Shown in pieces: positions 35,650 to 44,925 of a stretch of 64,000 nucleotides of DNA; the first letter of the stretch is position 1; each line of letters begins with the position of its first letter. Under the pieces are notes generated by a model. The model made no database searches. It was not told the DNA's origin and saw only the letters and a program-made list of their open reading frames with translations. The stretch is taken from the NCBI RefSeq assembly GCF_022059845.1, contig NZ_CP091851.1, positions 1-64,000 on the forward strand, in the 5' to 3' direction. The stretch is from Terrirubrum flagellatum (GTDB taxonomy: Bacteria; Pseudomonadota; Alphaproteobacteria; Rhizobiales; Beijerinckiaceae). Both the position numbers and the translations under genes were made by a program.

Positions 35650-35974
35650 GCGCTCAATCTTTATCGTTGGCGTCCCTCTCCCACCGCAAGTCGGGCCCGC
35701 CCGACTTGCGCATTTCGAAACTGATCTCGGGCGAGCCCGAGATCAGCGGGAGAGGGTGGTCGGCGCAGCCGACCGGGAGAGGGGGCCAAAGCTCTTGATC
35801 TTGTCGTTATCTTTTTCTGATTGCGCTTCGCTGGGCGCTTTCCGAATCCCCCTCTCCCGGCTTGCTCGCGACGATGCTTCGCATCGCGCCGCGCAAGCCA
35901 CCCTCCCCCGCAAGGGGGGAGGGAAGGCGCGTAGAAATCGTCGCGTTGCGTCGACGGTTTGCAGCGCTCAATCT
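35650..35974. repeat. hairpin-rich intergenic repeat mosaic inside an ABC operon
   Basis: The 367-bp gap 35622-35988 holds no gene but a series of palindromes. CGCAAGTCGGGC/GCCCGACTTGCG is at 35685-35710, CTGATCTCGGGC/GCCCGAGATCAG at 35721-35746, GGTCGGC/GCCGACC at 35758-35774, CGATGC/GCATCG at 35872-35886 and a CCCTCCCCC/GGGGGAGGG stem at about 35900-35922. CCCTCTCCC (35674-35682) and GGGAGAGGG (35748-35756) enclose the first two. GCGCTCAATCT occurs at both edges (35650-35660 and 35964-35974). Confidence 0.75.
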
Positions 35975-35988
35975 GTTGTTTCGTTCTC

Positions 35989-36762
35989 ATGAGACCCCTT
36001 CAACCCGTCTCCGCGCCGGCGAAATTCGGCTATGGCGTCGGCTTCTTCGCGTTGTTTGTTGCGATCTGGGCGATCGCGACGCTCGGCGGCTATGTGCCGA
36101 AGCTGTTTCTGGCGAGCCCGATCACCATGGTCGAGGAAGGCGCCAATCTTGTCGTCAAGCATGGATTTCTTTTTGATATCATCATCACGATCTGGCGCGT
36201 CGTCGGCGGCTTCGTGCTCGCGGCGCTGATCGCGCTGCCGCTCGGCATCATGATGGGCGCGTACAAGTCTATTGAAGCGTTCTTCGAGCCGTTCGTCTCC
36301 TTCGCGCGCTATCTTCCGGCTTCGGCCTTCATTCCGCTGCTGATCCTGTGGGCCGGCATCGGCGAGACGCAGAAGCTGCTGGTGATCTTCATCGGCTCCT
36401 TCTTCCAGCTCGTGCTGATGATCGCGGTGGCGGTCGGCGGCGTCCGGCGCGATCTCGTCGACGCCGCCTATACGCTTGGCGCCAGCGATCGTTCACTCGT
36501 GACGCGCGTGCTGCTGCCGAACGCAGCGCCCGAGATCGCGGAGATTCTTCGCATGGTGCTCGGCTGGGCCTGGACCTACGTCATCGTCGCCGAACTCATC
36601 GGCTCGTCATCAGGCATTGGCCATATGATCACCGACAGCCAGGCTTTGCTGAACACCGGCCAGATCATCTTCGGCATCATCGTGATCGGCGTCATCGGCC
36701 TGATCTCGGATTTCCTGTTCAAGGCGGCGAATGCGCGCCTTTTCCCCTGGGCGCGCATTTGA
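35989..36762 (+). CDS. NitT/TauT-type ABC transporter permease
   Basis: This 257-residue inner-membrane permease has about six membrane segments and the ATPase-docking loop DAAYTLGASDRSLVTRVLLPNAAPE. It is the membrane part of the second import system. The ATG at 35989 has no obvious ribosome-binding site and a longer frame starts ten codons earlier inside the repeat mosaic, so the start is uncertain. The ATPase follows after 10 bp. Confidence 0.88.
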   Translation: MRPLQPVSAPAKFGYGVGFFALFVAIWAIATLGGYVPKLFLASPITMVEEGANLVVKHGFLFDIIITIWRVVGGFVLAALIALPLGIMMGAYKSIEAFFEPFVSFARYLPASAFIPLLILWAGIGETQKLLVIFIGSFFQLVLMIAVAVGGVRRDLVDAAYTLGASDRSLVTRVLLPNAAPEIAEILRMVLGWAWTYVIVAELIGSSSGIGHMITDSQALLNTGQIIFGIIVIGVIGLISDFLFKAANARLFPWARI

Positions 36763-36772
36763 GAATCCGTTC

Positions 36773-37552
36773 GTGAGCAAGCTTTCCATCGAAGGCGTCG
36801 GCAAGCTGTTTCCGGCGCAGCGCGGCGCGCAGCCGACGCGCGCCCTGACGCCGACGTCGCTTGTTATCGCCGACAACGACTTCATCACCATCCTCGGCCC
36901 GTCAGGCTGCGGAAAGTCGACCCTGCTGCGCATCGTCGCCGGGCTTGAAACGCCGTCAGAAGGCCGCGTACTGCTCGATGGCGGCGCGGTGACAGGTCCC
37001 GGCGCCGATCGCGGCATGGTGTTCCAGAGCTACACTCTGTTTCCGTGGTTGACGATCGAGGACAATATTGCGTTCGGCCTGCGCGAGCGCGGCGTGTCGG
37101 AACCCGAACGTCGCGGCCTCGCGCGCCAATGGGCCGAGCGCGTCGGCCTCAAGGGATTCGAGCAGCATTATCCCCGGCAGTTGTCGGGCGGCATGCAGCA
37201 GCGCACCGCGATCGCGCGCGCCCTGGCGAACAGCCCGAAAATCCTTCTGCTTGATGAGCCTTTCGGCGCCCTCGACAACCAGACGCGCGCCCTGATGCAG
37301 GAAATGCTGCTTGGCATCTGGGAGCGCGAACGCAAGACGGTGCTGTTCGTCACGCACGACGTCGAGGAAGCGATCTTCATGGCCTCGCGCGTTGTGGTGA
37401 TGAGCGCGCGGCCGGGGCGGATCAAGGCCGACATCGCGGTCGACCTGCCGCATCCCCGGCCCTACACGATCAAGACAAGCGCCGCTTTCGTCGCGTTGAA
37501 AGAGCGGCTCGTTGAGGAAATCCGCGCCGAGGTGATCGGCGCGGCGCATTGA
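36773..37552 (+). CDS. NitT/TauT-type ABC transporter ATP-binding protein
   Basis: This 259-residue ABC ATPase has Walker A (GPSGCGKST) at residues 42-50, signature LSGGM at 137-141, Walker B (ILLLDEP) at 157-163 and H-loop THDVEEA, of the nitrate/taurine family. A GTG at 36773, 10 bp after the permease stop, gives the family N-terminus SKLSIEGVGK; an ATG 42 bases earlier lies inside the permease gene. It is the last gene of the second transporter operon, convergent with the PIN toxin gene, 3 bp away. Confidence 0.9.
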   Translation: MSKLSIEGVGKLFPAQRGAQPTRALTPTSLVIADNDFITILGPSGCGKSTLLRIVAGLETPSEGRVLLDGGAVTGPGADRGMVFQSYTLFPWLTIEDNIAFGLRERGVSEPERRGLARQWAERVGLKGFEQHYPRQLSGGMQQRTAIARALANSPKILLLDEPFGALDNQTRALMQEMLLGIWERERKTVLFVTHDVEEAIFMASRVVVMSARPGRIKADIAVDLPHPRPYTIKTSAAFVALKERLVEEIRAEVIGAAH

Positions 37553-37555
37553 GCG

Positions 37556-37960
37556 TCAGGCGCTCCAGGGATCATAGAGCTTGATCGAGAGATCGGCGAA
37601 GTCGCGAGTGTTGCGAGTCACGAGCGTCAGATCATGAACGATCGCAGTGGCGGCGATGAGGGAATCTGCGGTGTCACGCGTGCGTCCTGACGCGATTCTT
37701 CCCCATGCGACGGCTATTTCGGTGGTGATGGGAAGGACGCGCTCCCCAAACTCCATTTCGAGGTCGCGAAGCCAGACCGCTAGTCGCGCCGCCAATGGCT
37801 CGTCAGACTTTCGACGTTTCTCGATTCCTTTGGTGATCTCCCCAATTGAAATCACACTGCAGAACCGAGTCTGGCCGGAGGTCGATTTGAGCCAGGCGAC
37901 AATCGGCGGCGCGCGCCGCCGCATATCCGAGAGCGCGTTCGTGTCGAGCAAAAAGCTCAA
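37556..37960 (-). CDS. PIN-domain (VapC/FitB-like) toxin
   Basis: This 134-residue PIN-fold ribonuclease toxin has acidic metal ligands Asp6 (LLDTNALSD), Glu41 (SIGEITKGIE), Asp99 (DTADSLIAATA) and Asp120 (TRNTRDF). VapC-type toxins cleave tRNA or rRNA when unopposed. No ATG fits: a TTG at 37960 overlaps the antitoxin stop (TTGA), so translation is coupled to the antitoxin. The ATG frame running 22 codons upstream lies inside the antitoxin gene and is not family-like. Confidence 0.88.
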   Translation of the reverse strand: MSFLLDTNALSDMRRRAPPIVAWLKSTSGQTRFCSVISIGEITKGIEKRRKSDEPLAARLAVWLRDLEMEFGERVLPITTEIAVAWGRIASGRTRDTADSLIAATAIVHDLTLVTRNTRDFADLSIKLYDPWSA

Positions 37961-38226
37961 AGATCGATATCCCGACCATAATCCTTGGGTCGGTTGATGA
38001 TTTCGTCGACGAAATCGTCCGGCCAAGGCTCGCCTGACAACAGGAACTCGTCAAACGACATCTTCGGCGTCACATTGGCCTTCTTGCGAAGTTCGTCGAG
38101 TTCGCTCTCGGCGATGACGACCACCGCTGGCGCGCCGCGCACTGTCACTCGCTGCGGCCCTTCGGTCTGGGCCCGCTTCACGACTTCGCTGAACTTCGCC
38201 TTCGCGTCTTGCAGCGCCCAAGCCAT
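37957..38226 (-). CDS. Phd/YefM-family antitoxin
   Basis: This 89-residue antitoxin has the N-terminal Phd/YefM DNA-binding fold (WALQDAKAKFSEVVKRAQTEGPQRVTVRGAPAVVVIAESEL) and an acidic, flexible C-terminal tail (about residues 50-89) that would block the PIN toxin. GGAGGAGG immediately upstream gives strong translation, in keeping with an antitoxin made in excess. Two tandem palindromes upstream are its likely operator. Phd-type antitoxins with PIN toxins are a known mixed pairing. Confidence 0.9.
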   Translation of the reverse strand: MAWALQDAKAKFSEVVKRAQTEGPQRVTVRGAPAVVVIAESELDELRKKANVTPKMSFDEFLLSGEPWPDDFVDEIINRPKDYGRDIDL

Positions 38227-38236
38227 GACCTCCTCC

Positions 38237-38256
38237 TGACTAGTCTGACTAGTCAG
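38237..38256. promoter_or_regulatory. toxin-antitoxin operator: two tandem palindromes
   Basis: GACTAGTC occurs twice (38238-38245 and 38247-38254), one base apart, each copy self-complementary and both inside TGACTAGTC. It lies directly upstream of the antitoxin ribosome-binding site, where Phd/YefM antitoxins bind cooperatively to repress their operon. It also lies between the antitoxin gene and the hutU stop codon. Confidence 0.7.
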
Positions 38257-38278
38257 ATAGCGGGTCGAGCGGGGAATT

Positions 38279-39952
38279 TCAATCCCCGATCCCCAAACTC
38301 GGCAGCTTCAGGCCCTTCTCCTTCGCGCATTCGATCGCGATCTCGTAGCCCGCGTCGGCGTGGCGCATGACGCCTGTGCCAGGATCGTTCCAGAGCACGC
38401 GCTCGAGCCGCTTCGCCGCTTCGGGCGTTCCGTCCGCGACGATGACGACGCCGGCGTGCTGGGAATAGCCCATGCCGACGCCGCCGCCATGATGCAGCGA
38501 CACCCAGGTCGCGCCGCCGGCGGTGTTGAGCAAAGCATTGAGCAGCGGCCAGTCCGACACGGCGTCAGTGCCGTCCTTCATCGCTTCGGTCTCGCGGTTG
38601 GGAGACGCGACCGAACCGGAATCGAGATGGTCGCGGCCGATCACGATCGGCGCCTTCACCTCGCCCTTCGCCACCATCTCGTTGAAGGCCAGGCCGAGAC
38701 GATGGCGATCGCCGAGGCCGACCCAGCAAATGCGCGCCGGCAGCCCCTGGAACTTGATGCGCTCCTTCGCCATGTCGAGCCAGTGATGGAGATGCGCATC
38801 ATTTGGCATCAACTCCTTCACGCGCTGATCGGTGCGATAGATGTCCTCGGGGTCGCCTGACAAAGCAGCCCAACGAAATGGGCCGACGCCGCGGCAGAAA
38901 AGCGGGCGGATATAGGCCGGCACGAAGCCGGGAAAATCGAACGCGTCGGCGACGCCCATATCCTTCGCCATCTGGCGGATGTTGTTGCCGTAGTCGAGCG
39001 TGGGCACGCCCATGCGATGGAAATCGAGCATGGCGCGCACATGCGTCGCCATCGACTGCTTGGCCGCCTGCGTCGTTCCCGCGGGATCGCGCTCGCGGCG
39101 CTCGGCCCATTCCTCCAGCGTCCAGCCCGCGGGGAGATAACCGTTGAGCGGATCATGCGCCGAGGTCTGGTCGGTGACGACGTCGGGGCGAATGCCGCGC
39201 TTCACGAGATCGGGAAACACTTCCGCCGCGTTGCCGAGAACGCCCACGGAGACGGGCTTTCCCTGCGCATGGCTGCGCTTGATGATTTCAAGTGCCTCAT
39301 CGACGGATGACGCCTTCTCGTCGAGATATTTCGTGCGCAGGCGAAAATCGATGCTCGACGGCTTGCATTCGACGGCGAGCATGGAGGCTCCGGCCATCGT
39401 TGCCGCGAGCGGCTGCGCGCCGCCCATGCCGCCGAGGCCGCCGGTGAGGATCCATTTGCCTTTGAGATTTCCGCCGAAATGCTGGCGGCCGACTTCGGCG
39501 AAGGTCTCGTAAGTCCCCTGAACGATGCCCTGCGTGCCAATATAGATCCAGGAGCCGGCGGTCATCTGGCCGTACATCATCAGCCCGAGCTTATCGAGAT
39601 GATGAAAATGCTCCCAGTTCGCCCAACCCGGAACAAGATTGGAATTCGCGATCAGCACACGCGGCGCATCGGCGTGCGTGCGGAAGACGCCGACCGGCTT
39701 GCCCGACTGCACCAGCAGCGTTTCGTCATTCTCAAGCTTCCGCAGCGCGTGGACGATGCGGTCGAAGCTTTCCCAGTCGCGCGCGGCGCGGCCGATGCCG
39801 CCATAAACCACGAGCTCTTCCGGCTTCTCCGCGACCTCGGGGTCGAGATTGTTCATGAGCATGCGTAGCGCCGCTTCGGTGAGCCAGCTCCTGGCGCTCT
39901 TCTCGGGCCCGCGCGGCGCGCGGATGACGCGAGTGTTGTCGAGACGGGTCAT
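38279..39952 (-). CDS. hutU: urocanate hydratase
   Basis: This 557-residue NAD-dependent enzyme converts urocanate to imidazolonepropionate, step two of histidine breakdown. [18 protein letters not shown] at about residue 175 is the tightly bound NAD site, and [15 protein letters not shown] at about residue 410 carries the catalytic cysteine. It is the last gene of the minus-strand hutIHGU operon; its ATG shares one base with the hutG stop. It abuts the toxin-antitoxin promoter at its 3' end. Confidence 0.96.
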   Translation of the reverse strand: MTRLDNTRVIRAPRGPEKSARSWLTEAALRMLMNNLDPEVAEKPEELVVYGGIGRAARDWESFDRIVHALRKLENDETLLVQSGKPVGVFRTHADAPRVLIANSNLVPGWANWEHFHHLDKLGLMMYGQMTAGSWIYIGTQGIVQGTYETFAEVGRQHFGGNLKGKWILTGGLGGMGGAQPLAATMAGASMLAVECKPSSIDFRLRTKYLDEKASSVDEALEIIKRSHAQGKPVSVGVLGNAAEVFPDLVKRGIRPDVVTDQTSAHDPLNGYLPAGWTLEEWAERRERDPAGTTQAAKQSMATHVRAMLDFHRMGVPTLDYGNNIRQMAKDMGVADAFDFPGFVPAYIRPLFCRGVGPFRWAALSGDPEDIYRTDQRVKELMPNDAHLHHWLDMAKERIKFQGLPARICWVGLGDRHRLGLAFNEMVAKGEVKAPIVIGRDHLDSGSVASPNRETEAMKDGTDAVSDWPLLNALLNTAGGATWVSLHHGGGVGMGYSQHAGVVIVADGTPEAAKRLERVLWNDPGTGVMRHADAGYEIAIECAKEKGLKLPSLGIGD

Positions 39953-40752
39953 TATTTCTGTCCTTCGAGGGCGGCTGCGGCGCGCAGAATGGAATCAAGA
40001 ATGTTGTCGAGCGCCTGCCGCAGCGGCCGCGCGACGGCGGCGTCGAAAGCGCAGGGCGCGGTTTCGCGCGCGAGATAGGCGCGCTGCGCGATCTCCATCT
40101 GGATCGCATGCACATGATCGTCAGGCCGGCCGTAATAACGCGTGATCCAGCCGCCCTTGAATCGGCCGTTGACGACATGGGAGAGGCCGCTGTTCGCGGC
40201 CGCATCCGACGCCGCATCATGGACGCTTTTCGCGCAGCTCAGGCCGCCATTCGTGCCGAGATTGAGAATGGGAAGCTCGCCTGGAAACAGGCGCGGAATG
40301 TGCGAGCGAATGGAGTGGCAGTCATAAAGCACGCAGTAGCCGTGCTTCGCCTTCACGCGCGCGATCTGCGCCGCCAGCGCGTCGTGATAGGGCTTGAAAT
40401 AGAGCTGCTTGCGGCGCTCGATTTCGGCTTCGCCGGGCGGCATCTTCCAGATCGGGCGGCCGTCGAAATCCGTCGTCGGCACGAGTTCGGTCGTCGCCTG
40501 TCCGGGATAAAGTGAAGCGCCGGTGGGATCGCGATTAAGGTCGATGACATAGCGCGACTGCGTCGCCTCGACGATCGTCGGATGAAAGCGATGGGCGCAG
40601 ACATAAAGCTCGCGCATGTGCCAGTCAGTGTCGGCGACCGCGAGGCCGACATCGTTGAGTTGGGCGTGAACGCTGCCTGGAATCTGCGTGCCCGGATGGG
40701 GCATGGAGAGGATGAGCGGGCTTGGCCCCTCGTCGATCGTCACGATGCTCAT
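39952..40752 (-). CDS. hutG: N-formylglutamate amidohydrolase
   Basis: This 266-residue zinc hydrolase of the FGase family splits N-formylglutamate to glutamate and formate, the final step of the HutF route. Landmarks are [13 protein letters not shown] near the N-terminus (His ligand), [14 protein letters not shown], and [16 protein letters not shown] at about residue 140. It overlaps hutH by 4 bp and hutU by 1 bp, so all are translationally coupled. Its presence with hutF shows that formate, not formamide, is the end product. Confidence 0.92.
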   Translation of the reverse strand: MSIVTIDEGPSPLILSMPHPGTQIPGSVHAQLNDVGLAVADTDWHMRELYVCAHRFHPTIVEATQSRYVIDLNRDPTGASLYPGQATTELVPTTDFDGRPIWKMPPGEAEIERRKQLYFKPYHDALAAQIARVKAKHGYCVLYDCHSIRSHIPRLFPGELPILNLGTNGGLSCAKSVHDAASDAAANSGLSHVVNGRFKGGWITRYYGRPDDHVHAIQMEIAQRAYLARETAPCAFDAAVARPLRQALDNILDSILRAAAALEGQK

Positions 40753-42281
40753 GACGCGCTCCAGCTTGCAAAAACGTCGAGCCCGGCCGCCTCACCGATT
40801 GCGCCCGACAGAACAAGTTGTGTCAACGCTTCGATGTCAGGCGCCATGTAGCGGTCGGCGTGGAGCGGCGCGACATGGTCGCGAACCAGATCATGCAAGC
40901 GCTCCAGCGGCTCGCTGCTTTTCAACGGGCGATGATGTTCGATCGCTTCGGCCGCGCCAAGCAATTCGATGGCGATGATGCTGGCGGCGTTGCGCGCCAT
41001 GTCGAGCAGGCGATAGGCGCCATGCGTCGCCATCGACACATGATCCTCCTGATTTGCCGATGTCGGGATCGAGTCGACGGACGCCGGCGCCGCCTTCTGC
41101 TTGTTTTCCGAAGCGAGCGCGGCGGCCGTCACCTGCGCTATCATCAGGCCGGAATGGAGGCCGGCGTCGCGCGCGAGAAAGGCTGGCAGGCCGCTCATTA
41201 CCGGGTCGACGAGCAGCGCGATGCGGCGCTCGGAAAGGTTGCCGATCTCGCACGCCGCCATCGCCAGCATGTCAGCTGCGAAGGCGACCGGCTCCGCATG
41301 GAAATTGCCGCCGGAGACGATCTCGTTGTCGCTGATGACAAGCGGATTGTCGGTGACGGCGTTCGCCTCGCGCGCCAATGTTGCGGCGGCGTTCGTCATC
41401 ACATCGAGAACCGCGCCCATGACCTGCGGCTGGCAGCGCAGCGAGTAGGGGTCCTGCACCTTGGGATCGCCAAAGCGATGGCTCTCGCGGATGGCGCTGC
41501 CAACAATCAGACGCCGCAGCGTTTCCGCGACCTTCATCTGGCCCGGCTGCCCTCGCAGCTTCTGGATGCGCGCGTCGAACGGGGCGTCGGAGCCTTTGAG
41601 CGCGTCAACACAAAGCGCGCCGGTCGCCAGCGCTGCATCGAAGATGTGCGCGAGGTCGGTCAGGCCCGCGATGGCGATCGCGGTCGAGACCTGCGTGCCG
41701 TTGATCAGCGCGAGTCCTTCTTTCGGTCCAAGCGCCAGCGCCGACGCGCCGACGCGCTTCAGAGCCTCGTCGGCCGCGATGCGCTCGCCTTCGATCCTGA
41801 TATGGCCGTAGCCCATCAGCGACGCGGTCATATGCGCGAGCGGCGCGAGATCGCCCGAGGCGCCGACGGAGCCTTTCGCGGGAATGGCTGGCAGCGCGTT
41901 TCTGTCGAGGGCTGCGAGCAGCGAACGCACCACCTCGCTTCGCACGCCTGACGCGCCGCGCGCGAGACTCGCAGCCTTCATGCCGAGAATGAGCCGCACG
42001 ATGCGGTCAGGCAGATCAGGCCCCGTTCCCGCCGCGTGCGAGAGAATGAGATTGCGCTGCAGCGCCGCCAGATCCTTCGCCGCGATGCGCACGCTCGCGA
42101 GCTTTCCAAAGCCGGTGTTGACTCCATAGGTCGCTTCGCCCGACGCGACGATACGCGCAACGACGGCGGCGCTCGCATCGATCGCCGGCCATGCATCGTC
42201 CGAGAGCGCGACGGAGTCGCCGGCGAGAATGGCGCGCCACTGATCGAGCGTGGCGTCGCCGGGATGAAGCGTCTGTGTCAC
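40749..42281 (-). CDS. hutH: histidine ammonia-lyase
   Basis: This 510-residue enzyme deaminates histidine to urocanate, the entry step. The self-forming MIO cofactor arises from Ala141-Ser142-Gly143 in [15 protein letters not shown], and Tyr52 in [10 protein letters not shown] is the conserved catalytic tyrosine. A GTG at 42281 overlapping the hutI stop (GTGA) gives the usual length; the longer ATG frame upstream is a frame-shifted reading of hutI. It overlaps hutG by 4 bp. Confidence 0.95.
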   Translation of the reverse strand: MTQTLHPGDATLDQWRAILAGDSVALSDDAWPAIDASAAVVARIVASGEATYGVNTGFGKLASVRIAAKDLAALQRNLILSHAAGTGPDLPDRIVRLILGMKAASLARGASGVRSEVVRSLLAALDRNALPAIPAKGSVGASGDLAPLAHMTASLMGYGHIRIEGERIAADEALKRVGASALALGPKEGLALINGTQVSTAIAIAGLTDLAHIFDAALATGALCVDALKGSDAPFDARIQKLRGQPGQMKVAETLRRLIVGSAIRESHRFGDPKVQDPYSLRCQPQVMGAVLDVMTNAAATLAREANAVTDNPLVISDNEIVSGGNFHAEPVAFAADMLAMAACEIGNLSERRIALLVDPVMSGLPAFLARDAGLHSGLMIAQVTAAALASENKQKAAPASVDSIPTSANQEDHVSMATHGAYRLLDMARNAASIIAIELLGAAEAIEHHRPLKSSEPLERLHDLVRDHVAPLHADRYMAPDIEALTQLVLSGAIGEAAGLDVFASWSAS

Positions 42282-43489
42282 GTCGTCTGTCCGTTGCGGA
42301 TGCGGGCGAAAAGCGGATTGGCGCCGATACGATAGCTGAGCTCGGCCGGGCGCTCGATGTCCCAGATGGCGAGGTCGCAGCTTTTGCCGGCTTCGAGCGT
42401 TCCGATGTCGTTCTGCAGGCCAAGCGCGCGCGCGGCGTGGCGCGTGACGCCGGCGAGCGCTTCTTCCGGGGTCATGCGGAACAGTGTGCAGGCCATGTTG
42501 AGCGCGAGCAAAATCGATGTCATCGGCGAGGAGCCGGGATTGCAATCGGTCGCAAGCGCGATCGGGACATTGCGCCGGCGCAGGATATCGACCGGCGGGA
42601 GCTGCTTCTCGCGAATGAAATAGAACGCGCCGGGCAACAGCACCGCGACGGTTCCCGCGCGCGCCATCGCTTCCGCGCCGCCGTCATCGAGATATTCGAG
42701 ATGATCGGCGGACAGCGCGCCGAAAGATGCGGCGAGCGCCGCGCCGCCGAGATTTGAAAGCTGCTCGGCGTGAATCTTCACCGGAAGATTCTTCGCGCGC
42801 GCGGCTTCGAAAATCCGCTTCGTCTGCGCAATGGAGAAGGCGATGTTCTCGCAGAAGACATCGACGGCGTCGGCGAGCTTTTCCGCAGCGATTGCATCAA
42901 GCATGGGGCCGGCGACGAGATCGATATAGGCGTCGGCGCGGTCTTTATATTCCGGCGGCAGCGCATGGGCGCCAAGAAACGTCGTGGTGACGCGCACGTC
43001 GCGTTCAGCGCCGAGTCGGCGCGCGACGCGCAGCTGCTTCGCTTCAGTTTGAAGATCGAGCCCGTAACCGGATTTGATCTCGATCGTCGTGACGCCTTCC
43101 GCCATCAATTCGCGCAGGCGTCGATCGGCGGAGGCGAAAAGCGTGGCCTCGTTAGCCTCTCGCGTCGCGCGCACGGTGGAGACGATGCCGCCGCCGGCGC
43201 GCGCGACTTCCTCATAGGTTGCGCCGCCGAGTCTCAGCTCGAACTCATGCGCGCGGTCGCCGCCATAGACGAGATGGGTGTGGCAATCGATCAGGCCGGG
43301 CGTGATCCAGTGGCCTTCGCAGTCGATCATCTTTTGCGCGTCGAAGGAGGGGGCGTCGCGGCGCTGGCCCGCCCAGAGGATGCGGCCATTTTGCTCCGCG
43401 ATCAGCCCGTCCTCAATCGCGCCGTAGGGCGCGCCGCCGGCCATGGTCGCCAGCCGGGCGTTGGTCCACACTGTCCCGCAGCTTGGCAA
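42278..43489 (-). CDS. hutI: imidazolonepropionase
   Basis: This 403-residue metal-dependent amidohydrolase opens the imidazolone ring to give formiminoglutamate. The metal site begins at [21 protein letters not shown]; other ligands lie in [12 protein letters not shown] and [11 protein letters not shown]. The start is a TTG at 43489 with GAGGAG six bases upstream; another TTG seven codons earlier has no ribosome site. It is first in the hutIHGU operon and divergent from hutF, with the candidate HutC operator between. Confidence 0.93.
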   Translation of the reverse strand: MPSCGTVWTNARLATMAGGAPYGAIEDGLIAEQNGRILWAGQRRDAPSFDAQKMIDCEGHWITPGLIDCHTHLVYGGDRAHEFELRLGGATYEEVARAGGGIVSTVRATREANEATLFASADRRLRELMAEGVTTIEIKSGYGLDLQTEAKQLRVARRLGAERDVRVTTTFLGAHALPPEYKDRADAYIDLVAGPMLDAIAAEKLADAVDVFCENIAFSIAQTKRIFEAARAKNLPVKIHAEQLSNLGGAALAASFGALSADHLEYLDDGGAEAMARAGTVAVLLPGAFYFIREKQLPPVDILRRRNVPIALATDCNPGSSPMTSILLALNMACTLFRMTPEEALAGVTRHAARALGLQNDIGTLEAGKSCDLAIWDIERPAELSYRIGANPLFARIRNGQTT

Positions 43490-43528
43490 TAGAGTCTCCT
43501 CGCTTCCCAAGCGAAACCCATATGCTAT

Positions 43529-43548
43529 CTATTTGCATATGCAAATAG
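43529..43548. promoter_or_regulatory. candidate HutC operator, perfect 20-bp palindrome
   Basis: CTATTTGCATATGCAAATAG is a perfect 20-bp palindrome in the gap between hutI (start 43489) and hutF (start 43567), 18 bp before the hutF ATG. It could block both divergent promoters. HutC, a GntR/HutC-family repressor encoded at 44925, normally responds to urocanate; a site here would couple the whole locus to that inducer. Confidence 0.75.
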
Positions 43549-43566
43549 CCGGAGGCCGGATTCGGC

Positions 43567-44925
43567 ATGGAAATTCTTCACCTCGCCCAGGCGCTCATGG
43601 CGGAGGGGATCGTCGAAAATGTCAGGGTCACGGTCGCCGACGGCGTGATCATGGCGGCGGAGCCGCGGGCCGAACGGCGGCCGGATGCGATGCCGGTTTC
43701 GGGCCTCACTGTGCCGGGCATGCCCAATCTGCACAGCCACGCCTTCCAGCGGGGAATGGCGGGCCTGTCGGAAAAGCGCGGTCAGCAGGAGGATTCCTTC
43801 TGGACCTGGCGCGAGGTGATGTACGGGTTCCTCGACAGACTGACGCCTGATGACGTGCGCGCTATCGCCGCGCAGGCCTATGTCGAGATGGTCGAGCATG
43901 GCTTCACGTCGGTCGCGGAGTTCCACTATCTCCACCACGACATCGATGGGCGCCCCTATGGCGATGTGGCGGCGATGGCGTCCGCGATCGCGGAGGCGGC
44001 GCGCGAGTCGAATATTGGTTTGACGCTGCTGCCGGTGTTCTATCGCTTCGGCAATTTCGGCGGCGCGCCGCCAACGCCGGGCCAACGGCGTTTCGTCAGC
44101 GATCGCGAACTGTTCGGAAAACTTCATGAGGCGTCAGGCAAGGCGATCGCGGGGCTTCCCGATGCGCGGCTCGGAATCGCGCCGCATTCGTTGCGCGCGG
44201 TTTCGATCTCCGATCTCGTGACTGTGAAGGAGATGGCGAAAGGCGGGCCGATCCACATCCATGTCGCGGAGCAGCAGAAGGAGGTCGATGACTGTATCGC
44301 CTGGGGCGGCAAGCGTCCGGTCGAGTTGCTGTTCGACTCCACTTACGTCGGCGAGCAATGGTGCCTGATCCATGCGACCCATCTCACGGAAGAAGAGCGC
44401 AATCAGCTGGGCGAAAGCAGCGCCGTCGCGGGCCTCTGTCCGGTGACGGAAGCCAATCTCGGCGACGGCGTGTTCGACGGCGTGAACTACCGCGACATCG
44501 GTGGACGCTTCGGCGTCGGCACGGATTCCAACATCGAGATCGGCGTCGGCGCGGAGTTGCGCATGCTGGAATATTCGCAGCGGCTGCGCGATCAGCGGCG
44601 CTCGCTGCTTGCGGAGCTTGGCGGCTCGGTCGGGCGCACGCTTTATGAATCCGCGCTCGCCGGCGGCGCGCAGGCCTGCGGCCGCAAGATCGGCAAGATC
44701 GCGCCGGGCTGCCGCGCCGATCTCGTGACGCTCGATTCCGATCATCCTGCGCTTGTAGGCCGGCGCGGCGACGCGCTCATCGACAGCGCGATCTTCGCCA
44801 TCGCCAATCCGCCTGTTGCGGAAGTGCGCGTCGGCGGCGTGAAGGTTGTGGACAATGGCCGCCACTTCGCGCGCGAGACGGTTGCGCGGCGCTATGGCGA
44901 AACCATGCGCAGGCTGCTTTCGTGA
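43567..44925 (+). CDS. hutF: formimidoylglutamate deiminase
   Basis: This 452-residue amidohydrolase-superfamily zinc enzyme converts N-formimidoylglutamate to N-formylglutamate plus ammonia, feeding HutG. The metal-binding motif NLHSHAFQRGMAGL is at about residues 54-67, with later ligands in HIHVAEQQKEVDD and FGVGTDSNIEIG. GGAGG before the ATG supports the start. It is transcribed with hutC (TGATG overlap), opposite to hutIHGU. Confidence 0.95.
   Translation: MEILHLAQALMAEGIVENVRVTVADGVIMAAEPRAERRPDAMPVSGLTVPGMPNLHSHAFQRGMAGLSEKRGQQEDSFWTWREVMYGFLDRLTPDDVRAIAAQAYVEMVEHGFTSVAEFHYLHHDIDGRPYGDVAAMASAIAEAARESNIGLTLLPVFYRFGNFGGAPPTPGQRRFVSDRELFGKLHEASGKAIAGLPDARLGIAPHSLRAVSISDLVTVKEMAKGGPIHIHVAEQQKEVDDCIAWGGKRPVELLFDSTYVGEQWCLIHATHLTEEERNQLGESSAVAGLCPVTEANLGDGVFDGVNYRDIGGRFGVGTDSNIEIGVGAELRMLEYSQRLRDQRRSLLAELGGSVGRTLYESALAGGAQACGRKIGKIAPGCRADLVTLDSDHPALVGRRGDALIDSAIFAIANPPVAEVRVGGVKVVDNGRHFARETVARRYGETMRRLLS

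Noticed and set aside
37957-38256. The toxin-antitoxin pair as the edge of a genomic island.
   Set aside because: No integrase, tRNA, attachment-like repeat or composition change is apparent beside it.
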